Assembly: GCA_045546255.1 (NCBI GenBank)
Contig: JAZQCK010000076.1
Span: 1 to 29,788 of the forward strand
DNA: 29,788 nt
Source: RGIG5612 sp045546255
GTDB lineage: Bacteria > Bacillota > Clostridia > Lachnospirales > Lachnospiraceae
Direction: 5' to 3'
The notes beneath the pieces are model-generated. The model did no database searches. It had not been told where the DNA came from and was given only the letters and a program-made list of their open reading frames with translations. Position numbers and translations under genes: made by a program. This document shows positions 23,286 through 29,788 of this stretch, piece after piece. Numbering within the stretch: the first letter of the stretch is position 1; every line of letters begins with the position of its first letter.

Positions 23286-24680
23286 ATGCTGAAAAAATAT
23301 ATAGGAAACCGTCAATTTTATAAGTATGTGTTTGCAATCATGGCACCTGTTCTTCTACAGAATGTCATTACGAACTTTGTAAGCCTATTAGACAACATCA
23401 TGGTCGGACAGGTCGGTACCGAGCCTATGTCCGGCGTTGCGATCGCAAATCAGCTGATTTTTGTATTCAACCTCTGCATTTTCGGAGGACTCGCCGGCGC
23501 CGGTATTTACACGGCTCAGTTCTATGGCAAAGGCGACGAAAAAGGCATTACAAACACAATCCGTATCAAGCTGTTTATCGCGACTGCTGCGTCCGTTCTG
23601 TTTGCGCTCATCTTCTGGCTTGGCGGCAGAGAGCTGATCAATGCTTTTCTGCATGAAGGAAACGAAGCTCTTGATCTTGCAGCAACCTTTACGCACAGTT
23701 TCAACTACCTGCATATCATGATGCTGCAGCTCCTTCCTTTCGCAATCACGCAGGTCTATTCCGGAACACTGAGGGAGACAAAAGATACGGTCTTTCCAAT
23801 GAAAGCCAGCGTGATCGCTGTTGCAGTCAACCTGGTCGGTAACTATATTTTAATTTTCGGAAAGTTGGGACTTCCGGCGCTCGGCGCAGAAGGTGCAGCA
23901 ATTGCGACAGTCATTGCACGATTTGCGGAGTGCATCATTCTGATCGTTTATACCCATTCCAAGAAGGTGAAATTCCCTTTCTTCACTGGTTTATTTAAGA
24001 GCTTAAAAGTTCCGGCCAGACTGATCAAAGAAGTTGCAAAGAAAGGAACACCGCTTTTAATCAATGAGGTGCTTTGGTCAGCCGGGGTGGCGATGCAAAA
24101 CCAGTGCTACTCTGTCCGCGGTCTTGAAGTGGTCTCTGCAACAAATATCAACTCTACGATCAGCAATCTATTTTTCAGTGCTATGATGGCAACCGGTTCA
24201 GCCATCGCCATCATCATAGGTCAGAAACTTGGTGCAGGAAAAACGGAAGAAGCCGTAAAAGAAGATAAACAGATCATTGCACTTACAATCGTGATGTGCA
24301 TTGTCTTAGGCGGCATTCTTGCAATCGTTGCACCACTGATCACAGGCATCTATAATACGACACCGGCAGTAAAGAGCCTTGCCAATCAGTTTTTATATGC
24401 AACGGCCTGCTTCCTGCCTTTATATGGTTATACCAACTGCTGCTATTTTACTTTAAGGACTGGAGGAAAAACAATTATCACGTTTATCTTTGACAGTTTC
24501 CTGATCTGGGTCGCCTACGTTCCATTGGCCTTTGTCCTTACGCGCTTCACTTCCATCGATATCGTCATGGTCTTCATCCTGGTGAACTGCCTCGAAATCG
24601 TCAAATGCCTGATCGGCTTCTTTATGCTGAGGTCTGGAAAATGGGCCGTCAATCTGGTCACAGACGAAAAAGTCGGATAA
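23286..24680 (+). CDS. MATE family exporter (third of three)
   Basis: A 464-residue polytopic exporter of the MATE family, closer to the NorM/DinF-like Clostridial group with MAPVLLQNVITNFVSLLDNI at the N-terminus, and distinct in sequence from the other two MATE proteins here. The second repeat starts at KKGTPLLINEVLWSAGVAMQ. It has about 12 hydrophobic segments and normal length. It begins immediately after the pepT stop (TAA-ATG) with a weak GAAGGA upstream, so translation is probably coupled. It ends before a strong terminator. The substrate is unknown. Confidence 0.93.
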   Translation: MLKKYIGNRQFYKYVFAIMAPVLLQNVITNFVSLLDNIMVGQVGTEPMSGVAIANQLIFVFNLCIFGGLAGAGIYTAQFYGKGDEKGITNTIRIKLFIATAASVLFALIFWLGGRELINAFLHEGNEALDLAATFTHSFNYLHIMMLQLLPFAITQVYSGTLRETKDTVFPMKASVIAVAVNLVGNYILIFGKLGLPALGAEGAAIATVIARFAECIILIVYTHSKKVKFPFFTGLFKSLKVPARLIKEVAKKGTPLLINEVLWSAGVAMQNQCYSVRGLEVVSATNINSTISNLFFSAMMATGSAIAIIIGQKLGAGKTEEAVKEDKQIIALTIVMCIVLGGILAIVAPLITGIYNTTPAVKSLANQFLYATACFLPLYGYTNCCYFTLRTGGKTIITFIFDSFLIWVAYVPLAFVLTRFTSIDIVMVFILVNCLEIVKCLIGFFMLRSGKWAVNLVTDEKVG

Positions 24681-24693
24681 AACAGTAACCGCA

Positions 24694-24728
24694 AAAAGAG
24701 GTGCGTCCTGAAAAGGCGCACCTCTTTT
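24694..24728. terminator. Bidirectional terminator between MATE and radical SAM genes
   Basis: A perfect 12-bp stem (AAAAGAGGTGCG/CGCACCTCTTTT) with an 11-nt loop; T4 ends the plus strand and a T5 run ends the minus strand. It lies between two converging genes (24680 and 24759) and can serve both. Confidence 0.88.
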
Positions 24729-24758
24729 ATAATCCCTAACCTATCCCTCAAAAAATTA

Positions 24759-25862
24759 TCAGCAAAGGCTTTTCTCTGCAATCAAAGCCTCGACAAGATC
24801 TTTCTTTTCATAAAGCACACAGCCGCCAACGTGTTCTCCGCTTAAGAGACCGCCTGACTGCATTGCTTCAAAAAGGGGTGACTGAATGGCGTCTTTAAGA
24901 GAGGTCTCTTTAACATTGATATCCGAGTACGGGGAGAACGGACAAGGTTCTGCTCCGCCATGGGAATTGATGTGGAAAAACTCTCTTCCAGCCGCCATAC
25001 AGCCGCCCATTGCAAGTTCATCTCCCGGGAAAGATAAGATGACTGCTTCACTGTACCTGGAACGCAGTGTGTCGAGGGTGTCGGTCATATAGGCCCGTTC
25101 TGTTTCGCCGGGAGCAAGATATTTTGAATCTTCTGTCACAGGGACAAACTCCACATAAATGACCAGCTTACAGCCCTTTTCAATTAAGCCATCTAAAAAC
25201 TCCTGAGAGGTGACTTCCTTATAATTTTCAGTTGTCACTGTAATGGATGCTCCGAAAATGATGCCCATTTCACGGAATCTGTCCATATTAGCAATAACAC
25301 GGTCAAAGATTCCTTCTCCGCGTCTTGTATCAGTGACTTCTTTTCCTCCTTCGATACTCAGCACAGGGATCAAATTGCGGCAGTCATCCAATAATTTGAA
25401 ATATTGCTCATCAATAAATGTGCCGTTGGTAAAGATCGGGAAAATGATATTTTTCATGGTGCCGGCTGCTTCAATAACATCACGCCTGATCATCGGCTCC
25501 CCGCCAGCAACTAAGATAAAACTGACTCCGAGTTCATCCGCTTCTTTAAAAATACGGGTCCACTCTTCTCCGGTCAACTGTTTTACCGGAGGTGCATCAG
25601 ATGTGGAATCAATGCATCTGGAATAGCAGCCTGCACAGTGAAGATTGCAGCTGCTGGTGATGCTTGCAAGAAGAAAACCGGGAACATGGAGCCCTTCTTC
25701 TTCATATTTCAAACGAAGCTTTGAAGCCTTTTTACTGGCAATCGCAAACTTCGCCATAAAAGCACTTTCTTTCGGATTCTTTAAAGTTGCTTTGATCGTA
25801 TCTGCAACGATACGCTCTACGCCCTGCTCAATATGTTTCTGTAAGTCGAATTTTGTCTGCAT
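24759..25862 (-). CDS. Radical SAM protein with SPASM-like C-terminus
   Basis: A 367-residue enzyme of the MoaA/PqqE-like radical SAM group. The cluster motif is C72, C76, C79 (CNLHCAGC), followed by another Cys at 83; GGEP is in VAGGEPMIRR, and a TNGTFID turn is present. The C-terminal part has Cys in GGCMAAG, EPCPFSPY and GGCVLY, spaced like a SPASM/twitch auxiliary cluster. Such enzymes often modify peptides or small cofactors, but no precursor peptide gene is visible nearby. ATG 25862 is chosen because GGAGG lies 6 nt upstream; the frame open to 25901 has no ribosome binding site. The Shine-Dalgarno is complementary to the start of the leader, and a TetR gene and palindrome sit just upstream, so control is likely tight. 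Confidence 0.88.
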   Translation of the reverse strand: MQTKFDLQKHIEQGVERIVADTIKATLKNPKESAFMAKFAIASKKASKLRLKYEEEGLHVPGFLLASITSSCNLHCAGCYSRCIDSTSDAPPVKQLTGEEWTRIFKEADELGVSFILVAGGEPMIRRDVIEAAGTMKNIIFPIFTNGTFIDEQYFKLLDDCRNLIPVLSIEGGKEVTDTRRGEGIFDRVIANMDRFREMGIIFGASITVTTENYKEVTSQEFLDGLIEKGCKLVIYVEFVPVTEDSKYLAPGETERAYMTDTLDTLRSRYSEAVILSFPGDELAMGGCMAAGREFFHINSHGGAEPCPFSPYSDINVKETSLKDAIQSPLFEAMQSGGLLSGEHVGGCVLYEKKDLVEALIAEKSLC

Positions 25863-25868
25863 AAAAAA

Positions 25869-25930
25869 CCTCCGCAAAATGTGATGGCAGAGAATCATCA
25901 AGTTGAATTCTTTCAGCTATTTTACGGAGG
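25869..25930 (-). promoter_or_regulatory. Leader hairpin that sequesters the radical SAM Shine-Dalgarno
   Basis: On the minus strand CCTCCGTAAAAT, close to the predicted 5' end of the mRNA, pairs over 12 bp (one G-U) with ATTTTGCGGAGG, which contains the ribosome binding site. The 38-nt loop can form an inner UGAUG/CAUCA stem. A T6 run follows the stem just before the ATG, so the structure could also end transcription. The pairing is seen directly; the regulatory role is inferred. Confidence 0.6.
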
Positions 25931-25936
25931 ATAAGG

Positions 25937-25964
25937 TCTATATTCAAGTTAGGAATTTGGTCAA
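25937..25964 (-). promoter_or_regulatory. Promoter of the radical SAM gene
   Basis: -35 TTGACC (25959-25964) and -10 TATAGA (25937-25942) with 16-nt spacing on the minus strand. The palindrome at 25965-25982 touches the -35. Confidence 0.6.
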
Positions 25965-25982
25965 TACTCAAAATATTGAGTA
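25965..25982. promoter_or_regulatory. Probable TetR operator
   Basis: An 18-bp inverted repeat, TACTCAA-4-TTGAGTA, directly upstream of the radical SAM -35 and 13 bp after the TetR stop codon. The same TACTCAA word lies at the start site of the upstream operon (27715-27721). Binding by the adjacent TetR protein is inferred. Confidence 0.6.
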
Positions 25983-25995
25983 ATTGTAAAAAGAA

Positions 25996-26553
25996 TCAAG
26001 TTTTTCCCAAAAGAAATGGTTTCAGTTTTTCCGGCATGCCTTCTTTTAGATAGTAAGTCAGTTGTTCCGGAGCGAGCCCATCAGAATGCTGCATCCAATC
26101 AGTCGTCATTTTCACAGAACTCAAAGCAAACATTTTTAAATAGAATGCGATTTCTTCCGTAAAAGCATCCTTCCCATAATGAAGTACTATATAATCCGAA
26201 AGAATCCGATATGCATTTTCTGAAGACATTTCCGTATAAGTACTGATTCCAAACGTGCTGGTAAAGGCACTCTGCATGAACTCTTTGTGTTCCAGGTAAA
26301 AGCGGATATTATCTTTGACCAGTTCATCGTAGCCGTAAGAATTATCCCCGAACTTCGACATCATCCGTTCACCTTCAAAGTGATGAATCCAGAAGATCAG
26401 GTCATATTTGTCTTTAAAATGATTATAAAACGTCTGCAAAGACAGCCCGCTCTCTTCCACGATCTGCTTGACCGTGATCTTATCGATCGGGTATTTTTTC
26501 GACAATTCAAAGATTGCCTCTGCAAATATTTCTTTTGAGGTTCTTTTTTTCAC
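25996..26553 (-). CDS. TetR/AcrR family transcriptional regulator
   Basis: A 185-residue dimeric repressor. The N-terminal helix-turn-helix spans about residues 22-50, with ITVKQIVEESGLSLQTFYNHF and KDKYDLI as the classic TetR signature. The C-terminal ligand-binding domain is not similar to a well-known sensor I can name. A GTG start at 26553 is preferred: AGGGA lies upstream and the start is 8 nt after the stop of the preceding gene. An ATG at 26592 lies inside that gene and lacks a ribosome binding site, though it cannot be excluded. It is cotranscribed with the rhodanese-E1 gene and probably controls both that operon and the radical SAM gene. Confidence 0.9.
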   Translation of the reverse strand: MKKRTSKEIFAEAIFELSKKYPIDKITVKQIVEESGLSLQTFYNHFKDKYDLIFWIHHFEGERMMSKFGDNSYGYDELVKDNIRFYLEHKEFMQSAFTSTFGISTYTEMSSENAYRILSDYIVLHYGKDAFTEEIAFYLKMFALSSVKMTTDWMQHSDGLAPEQLTYYLKEGMPEKLKPFLLGKT

Positions 26554-26560
26554 TTTTTCC

Positions 26561-27664
26561 CTATTTTCTGCATGCTCTCTGCATATACTCATCTGCGTTT
26601 TCTTTTACACTGAAAATATTTTTGTTTTCTCCGCAAACCCGGCAAGCCGGATTTTTTTGCTCAAAAGGAACGATATCCGTTTCCATAGAGAGTCCGTCAA
26701 AAAACAGCATCCTTCCAATCAGAAGATTTCCTGCACCGGTCAGGTACTTGATCGTCTCCAGTGCCTGAAGGCTGCCGATCACTCCCACCGCCGCACCGAT
26801 GACACCGACCGAGCTGCAGTTTTTCGCATGTTCGGGTTTGGGGATTTCTTCCATAATGCAGCGAAAACACGGAACTCCTTCTCCTGGTGCGTATGTCATA
26901 ACCTGCCCGGTAAATTGAACGACGCCTCCATGGCAGAACGGCTTTTTAAGAATCACACACGCATCATTGATCAGAAACTTCGTTTCAAAGCTGTCCGCCG
27001 CATCGATCACAAAATCATATTCCGCTATGATTTCCTCCGCATTCTCAGGAGTCAGGAAAAACGGATAGGTCTTCACATGGATCAGCCCGTTCAAAGCTTC
27101 CATTGCATCTTTTGCTGATTCCGCCTTATTCATTCCAAGCTTTGAAGTAGTGTGAATGATCTGACGGTGCAAATTAGAAAGGCTGACAGAATCTGCATCC
27201 ATAATCCCGATTGTTCCGACCCCGGCTCCTGCAAGATAAAACGCAACGGGGGATCCAAGGCCTCCTGCACCTACAATCAGAACCTTTGCATTCTTCAGCT
27301 TTTTCTGTCCTTCTACGCCAATCTGCGAAAGGATGATCTGCCGGTCATACCGCTGTAGTTCATCCGGACTCATCCCTTTATATTGAGCTAACAGCCACTC
27401 CCTAAAACCGCGTTTTAAACTATATGCGTCAAATCCTTGCTCTCTGAGACCTTTCGCTGCGGGAATGCTGTTGTCACCAACGCTGCAGTAGATGATCAGC
27501 GTTTTATCTTTCTGCAAACTGTCTGTCGATTCATTTTCGTTCCAGCAAACGGCATCTGGAATATGCCCGTGGGAATATGCAATCTCCCCGCGCATATCCA
27601 CAAATACATAACTTCCTTTCGGGAGTTTTGCGACCTCATCGATTGAGATTGTGAAATCATCCAT
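26561..27664 (-). CDS. Rhodanese / E1-like (MoeB/ThiF/HesA) fusion protein
   Basis: A 367-residue cytoplasmic protein. Residues 1-95 are a rhodanese domain with C60 in IIYCSVGDNS as the persulfide-carrying residue. Residues from about 100 form an E1-like adenylyltransferase: VGAGGLGSP (131-139), SNLHRQI (163-169), DAADSFETKF (221-230), and zinc pairs C266/C269 and C341/C344. C283 in the KNCSSVGVIG segment lies at the position of the catalytic Cys. Such proteins adenylate and sulfurylate ubiquitin-like sulfur carriers. The rhodanese is N-terminal, whereas the well-known MoeB/MOCS3 fusions carry it at the C-terminus. No carrier gene is nearby. GAGGAG precedes ATG 27664; the open frame to 27721 is not needed. 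Confidence 0.9.
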   Translation of the reverse strand: MDDFTISIDEVAKLPKGSYVFVDMRGEIAYSHGHIPDAVCWNENESTDSLQKDKTLIIYCSVGDNSIPAAKGLREQGFDAYSLKRGFREWLLAQYKGMSPDELQRYDRQIILSQIGVEGQKKLKNAKVLIVGAGGLGSPVAFYLAGAGVGTIGIMDADSVSLSNLHRQIIHTTSKLGMNKAESAKDAMEALNGLIHVKTYPFFLTPENAEEIIAEYDFVIDAADSFETKFLINDACVILKKPFCHGGVVQFTGQVMTYAPGEGVPCFRCIMEEIPKPEHAKNCSSVGVIGAAVGVIGSLQALETIKYLTGAGNLLIGRMLFFDGLSMETDIVPFEQKNPACRVCGENKNIFSVKENADEYMQRACRK

Positions 27665-27714
27665 GCCCTGCTCCTCGTTCAAAACCACACTGAAGTGATG
27701 CGGATTCTTCGATA

Positions 27715-27721
27715 TACTCAA
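27715..27721. promoter_or_regulatory. Candidate TetR half-site at the rhodanese-E1 promoter
   Basis: TACTCAA, identical to one arm of the palindrome at 25965-25982, overlaps the predicted transcription start of the rhodanese-E1/TetR operon. A single 7-bp match is weak alone; its position supports autoregulation. Confidence 0.35.
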
Positions 27722-27726
27722 TTGTA

Positions 27727-27754
27727 ACTATACACAGATTTCTTTTCTAAGTAA
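27727..27754 (-). promoter_or_regulatory. Promoter of the rhodanese-E1/TetR operon
   Basis: -10 TATAGT (27727-27732) and -35 TTACTT (27749-27754) with 16-nt spacing on the minus strand. An 8-bp inverted repeat (ACAGATTT/AAATCTGT) spans the -35 and may be an extra site or a weak 3' hairpin of the upstream gene. Confidence 0.45.
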
Positions 27755-27772
27755 ATCTGTCTGTTTCCTTAT

Positions 27773-28321
27773 TCAACGGTCTGACTGTAGAATCGAGTAA
27801 TATGCCATATCTACAATCCCTTGATTGTTTCGTCCTCTCTGCCTTAAAATGCCTTCGAATTTCATGCCGCATTTCTGCATCACACGTCCGGAATTAGGGT
27901 TATTCACATCGTGCCCTGCAAAAATACAGTTTGCCCCGACCTGATCAAATAAATAATCAATCATTGTCAAAGCAGCTTCTGCTGTATATCCGTTTCCCCA
28001 ATAGTTTCGACCTATGGCCCAGCCAAGTTCCAAGCCATCGATTCCATCAAGAATTTTCACCACAGAAACATTTCCGATCAATTCCTGCGTCTCCTTGAGC
28101 ACGACTCCCCACTGATAGAAGGCTGATTCGCTATATCCATTCACACAAAACTGCATATAAGCAAGAGAATCTTCTATACTTTGGTGTGTCGGCCAGGTAA
28201 GATACTTTGTCACCTCAGCATCCGATGCCCAATTCGTAAAAACCGATTCCGCATCGTCTAAGGTAAGGCGTCTCAATATTAATCTTTCTGTTTCCAGTTT
28301 GACTGTTCCGAGATGGTTCAT
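27773..28321 (-). CDS. GNAT acetyltransferase (RimJ/RimL-like)
   Basis: A 182-residue single-domain N-acetyltransferase. The start motif LETERLILRRLTLDDAESVF is typical of the RimJ/RimL group, followed by LELGWAIGRNYWGNGYTAEA, which holds the acetyl-CoA pyrophosphate loop (RNYWGNGY), and NPNSGRVMQKCGM near the C-terminus. The family acetylates ribosomal proteins or small amines; the target here is unknown. ATG 28321 has GGGAG upstream; the longer frame to 28360 overlaps the preceding gene. It follows rlmD by 17 bp and is probably cotranscribed. Confidence 0.92.
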   Translation of the reverse strand: MNHLGTVKLETERLILRRLTLDDAESVFTNWASDAEVTKYLTWPTHQSIEDSLAYMQFCVNGYSESAFYQWGVVLKETQELIGNVSVVKILDGIDGLELGWAIGRNYWGNGYTAEAALTMIDYLFDQVGANCIFAGHDVNNPNSGRVMQKCGMKFEGILRQRGRNNQGIVDMAYYSILQSDR

Positions 28322-28338
28322 AATGCTCCCTATTATAA

Positions 28339-29733
28339 CTATTGGCGTGTTAAAAGACACACCGTCTCAACATGTGGGGTCTGTGGGAACATGTCGACGC
28401 AGCAGGCTTTTCCAAGCCGGTAGCCGGCAATCTTGAAGGATTCTAAATCGCGGGCCAACGAGGTTGGTTTACAGCTGACATAAACGATTGCGCCTACTCC
28501 ATAACCAAGGATCTTTCCCAATGCCTTCGGATTGATGCCTTCTCTCGGAGGATCAAGAATGATAGCATCCGGATTTGGCAGTTCATCTAATACTTTCAAC
28601 ACATCACTTGCAATAAACGAGACATTTTCTACCTGGTTCATTGCTGCATTTTCTTTTGCGACTTCGACTGCTTCTTCCACGATTTCCACACCAATCACTT
28701 TTTCTGCTGCAGAAGCCATCAGCTGTGCAATCGTTCCGGTGCCGCTGTACAGATCAAAGAGGGTTTCTGCTTTTCGAGGCTGTTTGTTCCCGACACCCAG
28801 ACCTGTCTGATCATGCTCAATTGCTTCTACCCCCGCCAGAGCTGCATACTCTCTTGCCTTCGAATACAGCAATTCTGCGCCGAAAGTATTGGTCTGGAAA
28901 AAGGAAAATGGCGAAATCTTAAACTTCAGTCCCAGGACCTCTTCATTGATATACTCAGAACCATACAAAATATCAATCCTATCGCTTTTTACAACATCGG
29001 AGACTGCGTTATTTGTGATATGCAGCACTCCGGTAATGCTTCCTTCAAGTTTTCCGGAACTACTAAGTTCCATTACGCTCCGAAGAAACCCGCGGAGAAC
29101 ATGCTCTTCATAGGGATTCTCAGAAAGCTTCGCGGTTTCATCGATACCATCAGGTCCTGAACCGGCTTCGATTTCGATTCTATCTTTGATTGCCAAAAAC
29201 TCCGGAATATCGCTCTTTTCCGGAGACGTAGTTACCAGAGCAATGAGAATCTCTCCGGTCTTTGCGGCTCGTCTCAGCAAGAGGTGTCTTAAATAACCTC
29301 TTTGGGTTTTATTGTTTTTAAAGTCGATCTGCCCCGATTCATAAAGTGCAGCAAAATAATCGCGGACCGCATTGCGGATCAGGTTCATATCCGGATGCAC
29401 CAAAATGCATTCCCTGATATCCACGATATTCATAAAGCTGCCCTTTTGATGGAGTCCTAAAGCAAACGGTCCATCTTTGCAAGTGTCTCCAAAGGTGAAC
29501 TCCATTTTATTCCGGTATCCACTCTCCGAAGGACTGGGGACGATTCCTTCAAAATCAAAGTCCGCATAGACTCCTTGAAGGAGTTTCAAAACTTCTGCTT
29601 TCTTCATCTCCAGCTGCTTTTCATAGGAGATTTTCTGATAGGTACATCCTCCACATAAACCAAAACAAGGACAGAGCTGTGCTCTGTCCTCGAACGGAGT
29701 TAAATCCAGTTTTTGTTTTTTCTTTTTACTCAT
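28339..29733 (-). CDS. rlmD: 23S rRNA (uracil-5)-methyltransferase, RlmD/RumA family
   Basis: A 464-residue SAM-dependent enzyme that methylates uracil in 23S rRNA. The N-terminal Fe-S ligands follow the C-x5-C-x2-C pattern (C21, C27, C30), with C109 as the fourth; C23 is extra. The methyltransferase domain has LFDLYSGTGTIAQL, ILDPPREGI, the nucleophile C421 (VSCKPTSLARDL) and E456 (PHVETV). No TRAM domain precedes it. Two stretches look inserted relative to relatives I recall: about residues 188-225 and about 20 residues before LFDLYSG. The start ATG overlaps the upstream stop codon by one base (TAATG), so translation is coupled. Confidence 0.93.
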   Translation of the reverse strand: MSKKKKQKLDLTPFEDRAQLCPCFGLCGGCTYQKISYEKQLEMKKAEVLKLLQGVYADFDFEGIVPSPSESGYRNKMEFTFGDTCKDGPFALGLHQKGSFMNIVDIRECILVHPDMNLIRNAVRDYFAALYESGQIDFKNNKTQRGYLRHLLLRRAAKTGEILIALVTTSPEKSDIPEFLAIKDRIEIEAGSGPDGIDETAKLSENPYEEHVLRGFLRSVMELSSSGKLEGSITGVLHITNNAVSDVVKSDRIDILYGSEYINEEVLGLKFKISPFSFFQTNTFGAELLYSKAREYAALAGVEAIEHDQTGLGVGNKQPRKAETLFDLYSGTGTIAQLMASAAEKVIGVEIVEEAVEVAKENAAMNQVENVSFIASDVLKVLDELPNPDAIILDPPREGINPKALGKILGYGVGAIVYVSCKPTSLARDLESFKIAGYRLGKACCVDMFPQTPHVETVCLLTRQ

Positions 29734-29788
29734 TACTCAGCGAAATCTGCCTCATGTGCATCTAAATCAATGTCATAGTGATCTGCTT
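29733..29788 (-). CDS. 3' end of an unidentified gene (partial)
   Basis: The last 17 codons of a minus-strand gene running in from the right edge end at a TAA (29733-29735) that overlaps the rlmD ATG as TAATG. The visible C-terminus, ADHYDIDLDAHEADFAE, is strongly acidic. It is too short to identify. The coupling with rlmD and the open frame to the edge support its being real. Confidence 0.5.
   Translation of the reverse strand, partial: ADHYDIDLDAHEADFAE

Noticed and set aside
1..29788. CRISPR array, insertion sequence or prophage
   Set aside because: No regularly spaced direct repeats, transposase, integrase or terminal inverted repeats were seen on reading the sequence and its frames.

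Overview
The window looks like chromosome from an anaerobic low-to-mid GC Gram-positive bacterium of the class Clostridia, most likely close to Lachnospiraceae. This rests on strong AGGAGG-type ribosome binding sites, TTGACA/TATAAT promoters, lipoboxes on secreted binding proteins, two radical SAM enzymes, and the style of the MATE transporters and RlmD. The taxonomic call is inference from protein style; no 16S sequence is present. No insertion sequence, phage gene or CRISPR array was seen. Most genes lie on the minus strand.

Left part (1-12.1 kb): a strong minus-strand promoter with an rRNA-type leader fires off the left edge, followed by enolase. A MATE exporter on the plus strand converges on a two-gene minus-strand unit made of a Cys-rich, membrane-anchored small protein and a PFL-activase-like radical SAM enzyme. 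Then come a hotdog thioesterase, a large acetyltransferase-like protein with a possibly leaderless mRNA, tRNA-Ser(GGA), and a probable MATE / short-chain dehydrogenase / DJ-1 operon. A heavy-metal module follows: a P1B-ATPase, a stand-alone HMA metallochaperone, and a divergent ArsR repressor with a palindromic operator at the pump promoter.

Centre (12.1-20.3 kb): a cobalamin riboswitch with its own promoter and a downstream terminator precedes a complete peptide/nickel-type ABC importer (family 5 binding lipoprotein, two permeases, two ATPases). The operon ends with an unexpected second lipoprotein of the type I periplasmic-binding fold. B12 control suggests import of cobalt, a cobalt chelate or a corrinoid. 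Next to it, with its own promoter, is an M14-type zinc deacylase with an unusual Cys/His-rich C-terminal tail.

Right part (20.3-29.8 kb): a beta-CASP metallo-beta-lactamase RNase-like protein is divergent from a pepT-MATE operon. Next is a regulatory cluster: a SPASM-like radical SAM protein whose leader can pair with its own Shine-Dalgarno, a TetR regulator, and an N-terminal rhodanese / E1-like (MoeB/ThiF) fusion. A TACTCAA/TTGAGTA motif occurs at both promoters of this cluster. The window ends with a RimJ/RimL-type acetyltransferase, the 23S rRNA methyltransferase RlmD, and the last 17 codons of an unidentified gene.

The strongest candidates for undescribed biology are the Cys-rich membrane protein/radical SAM pair, the B12-controlled importer with its extra binding protein and metal-binding neighbour, and the TetR / radical SAM / rhodanese-E1 cluster with its SD-sequestering leader.
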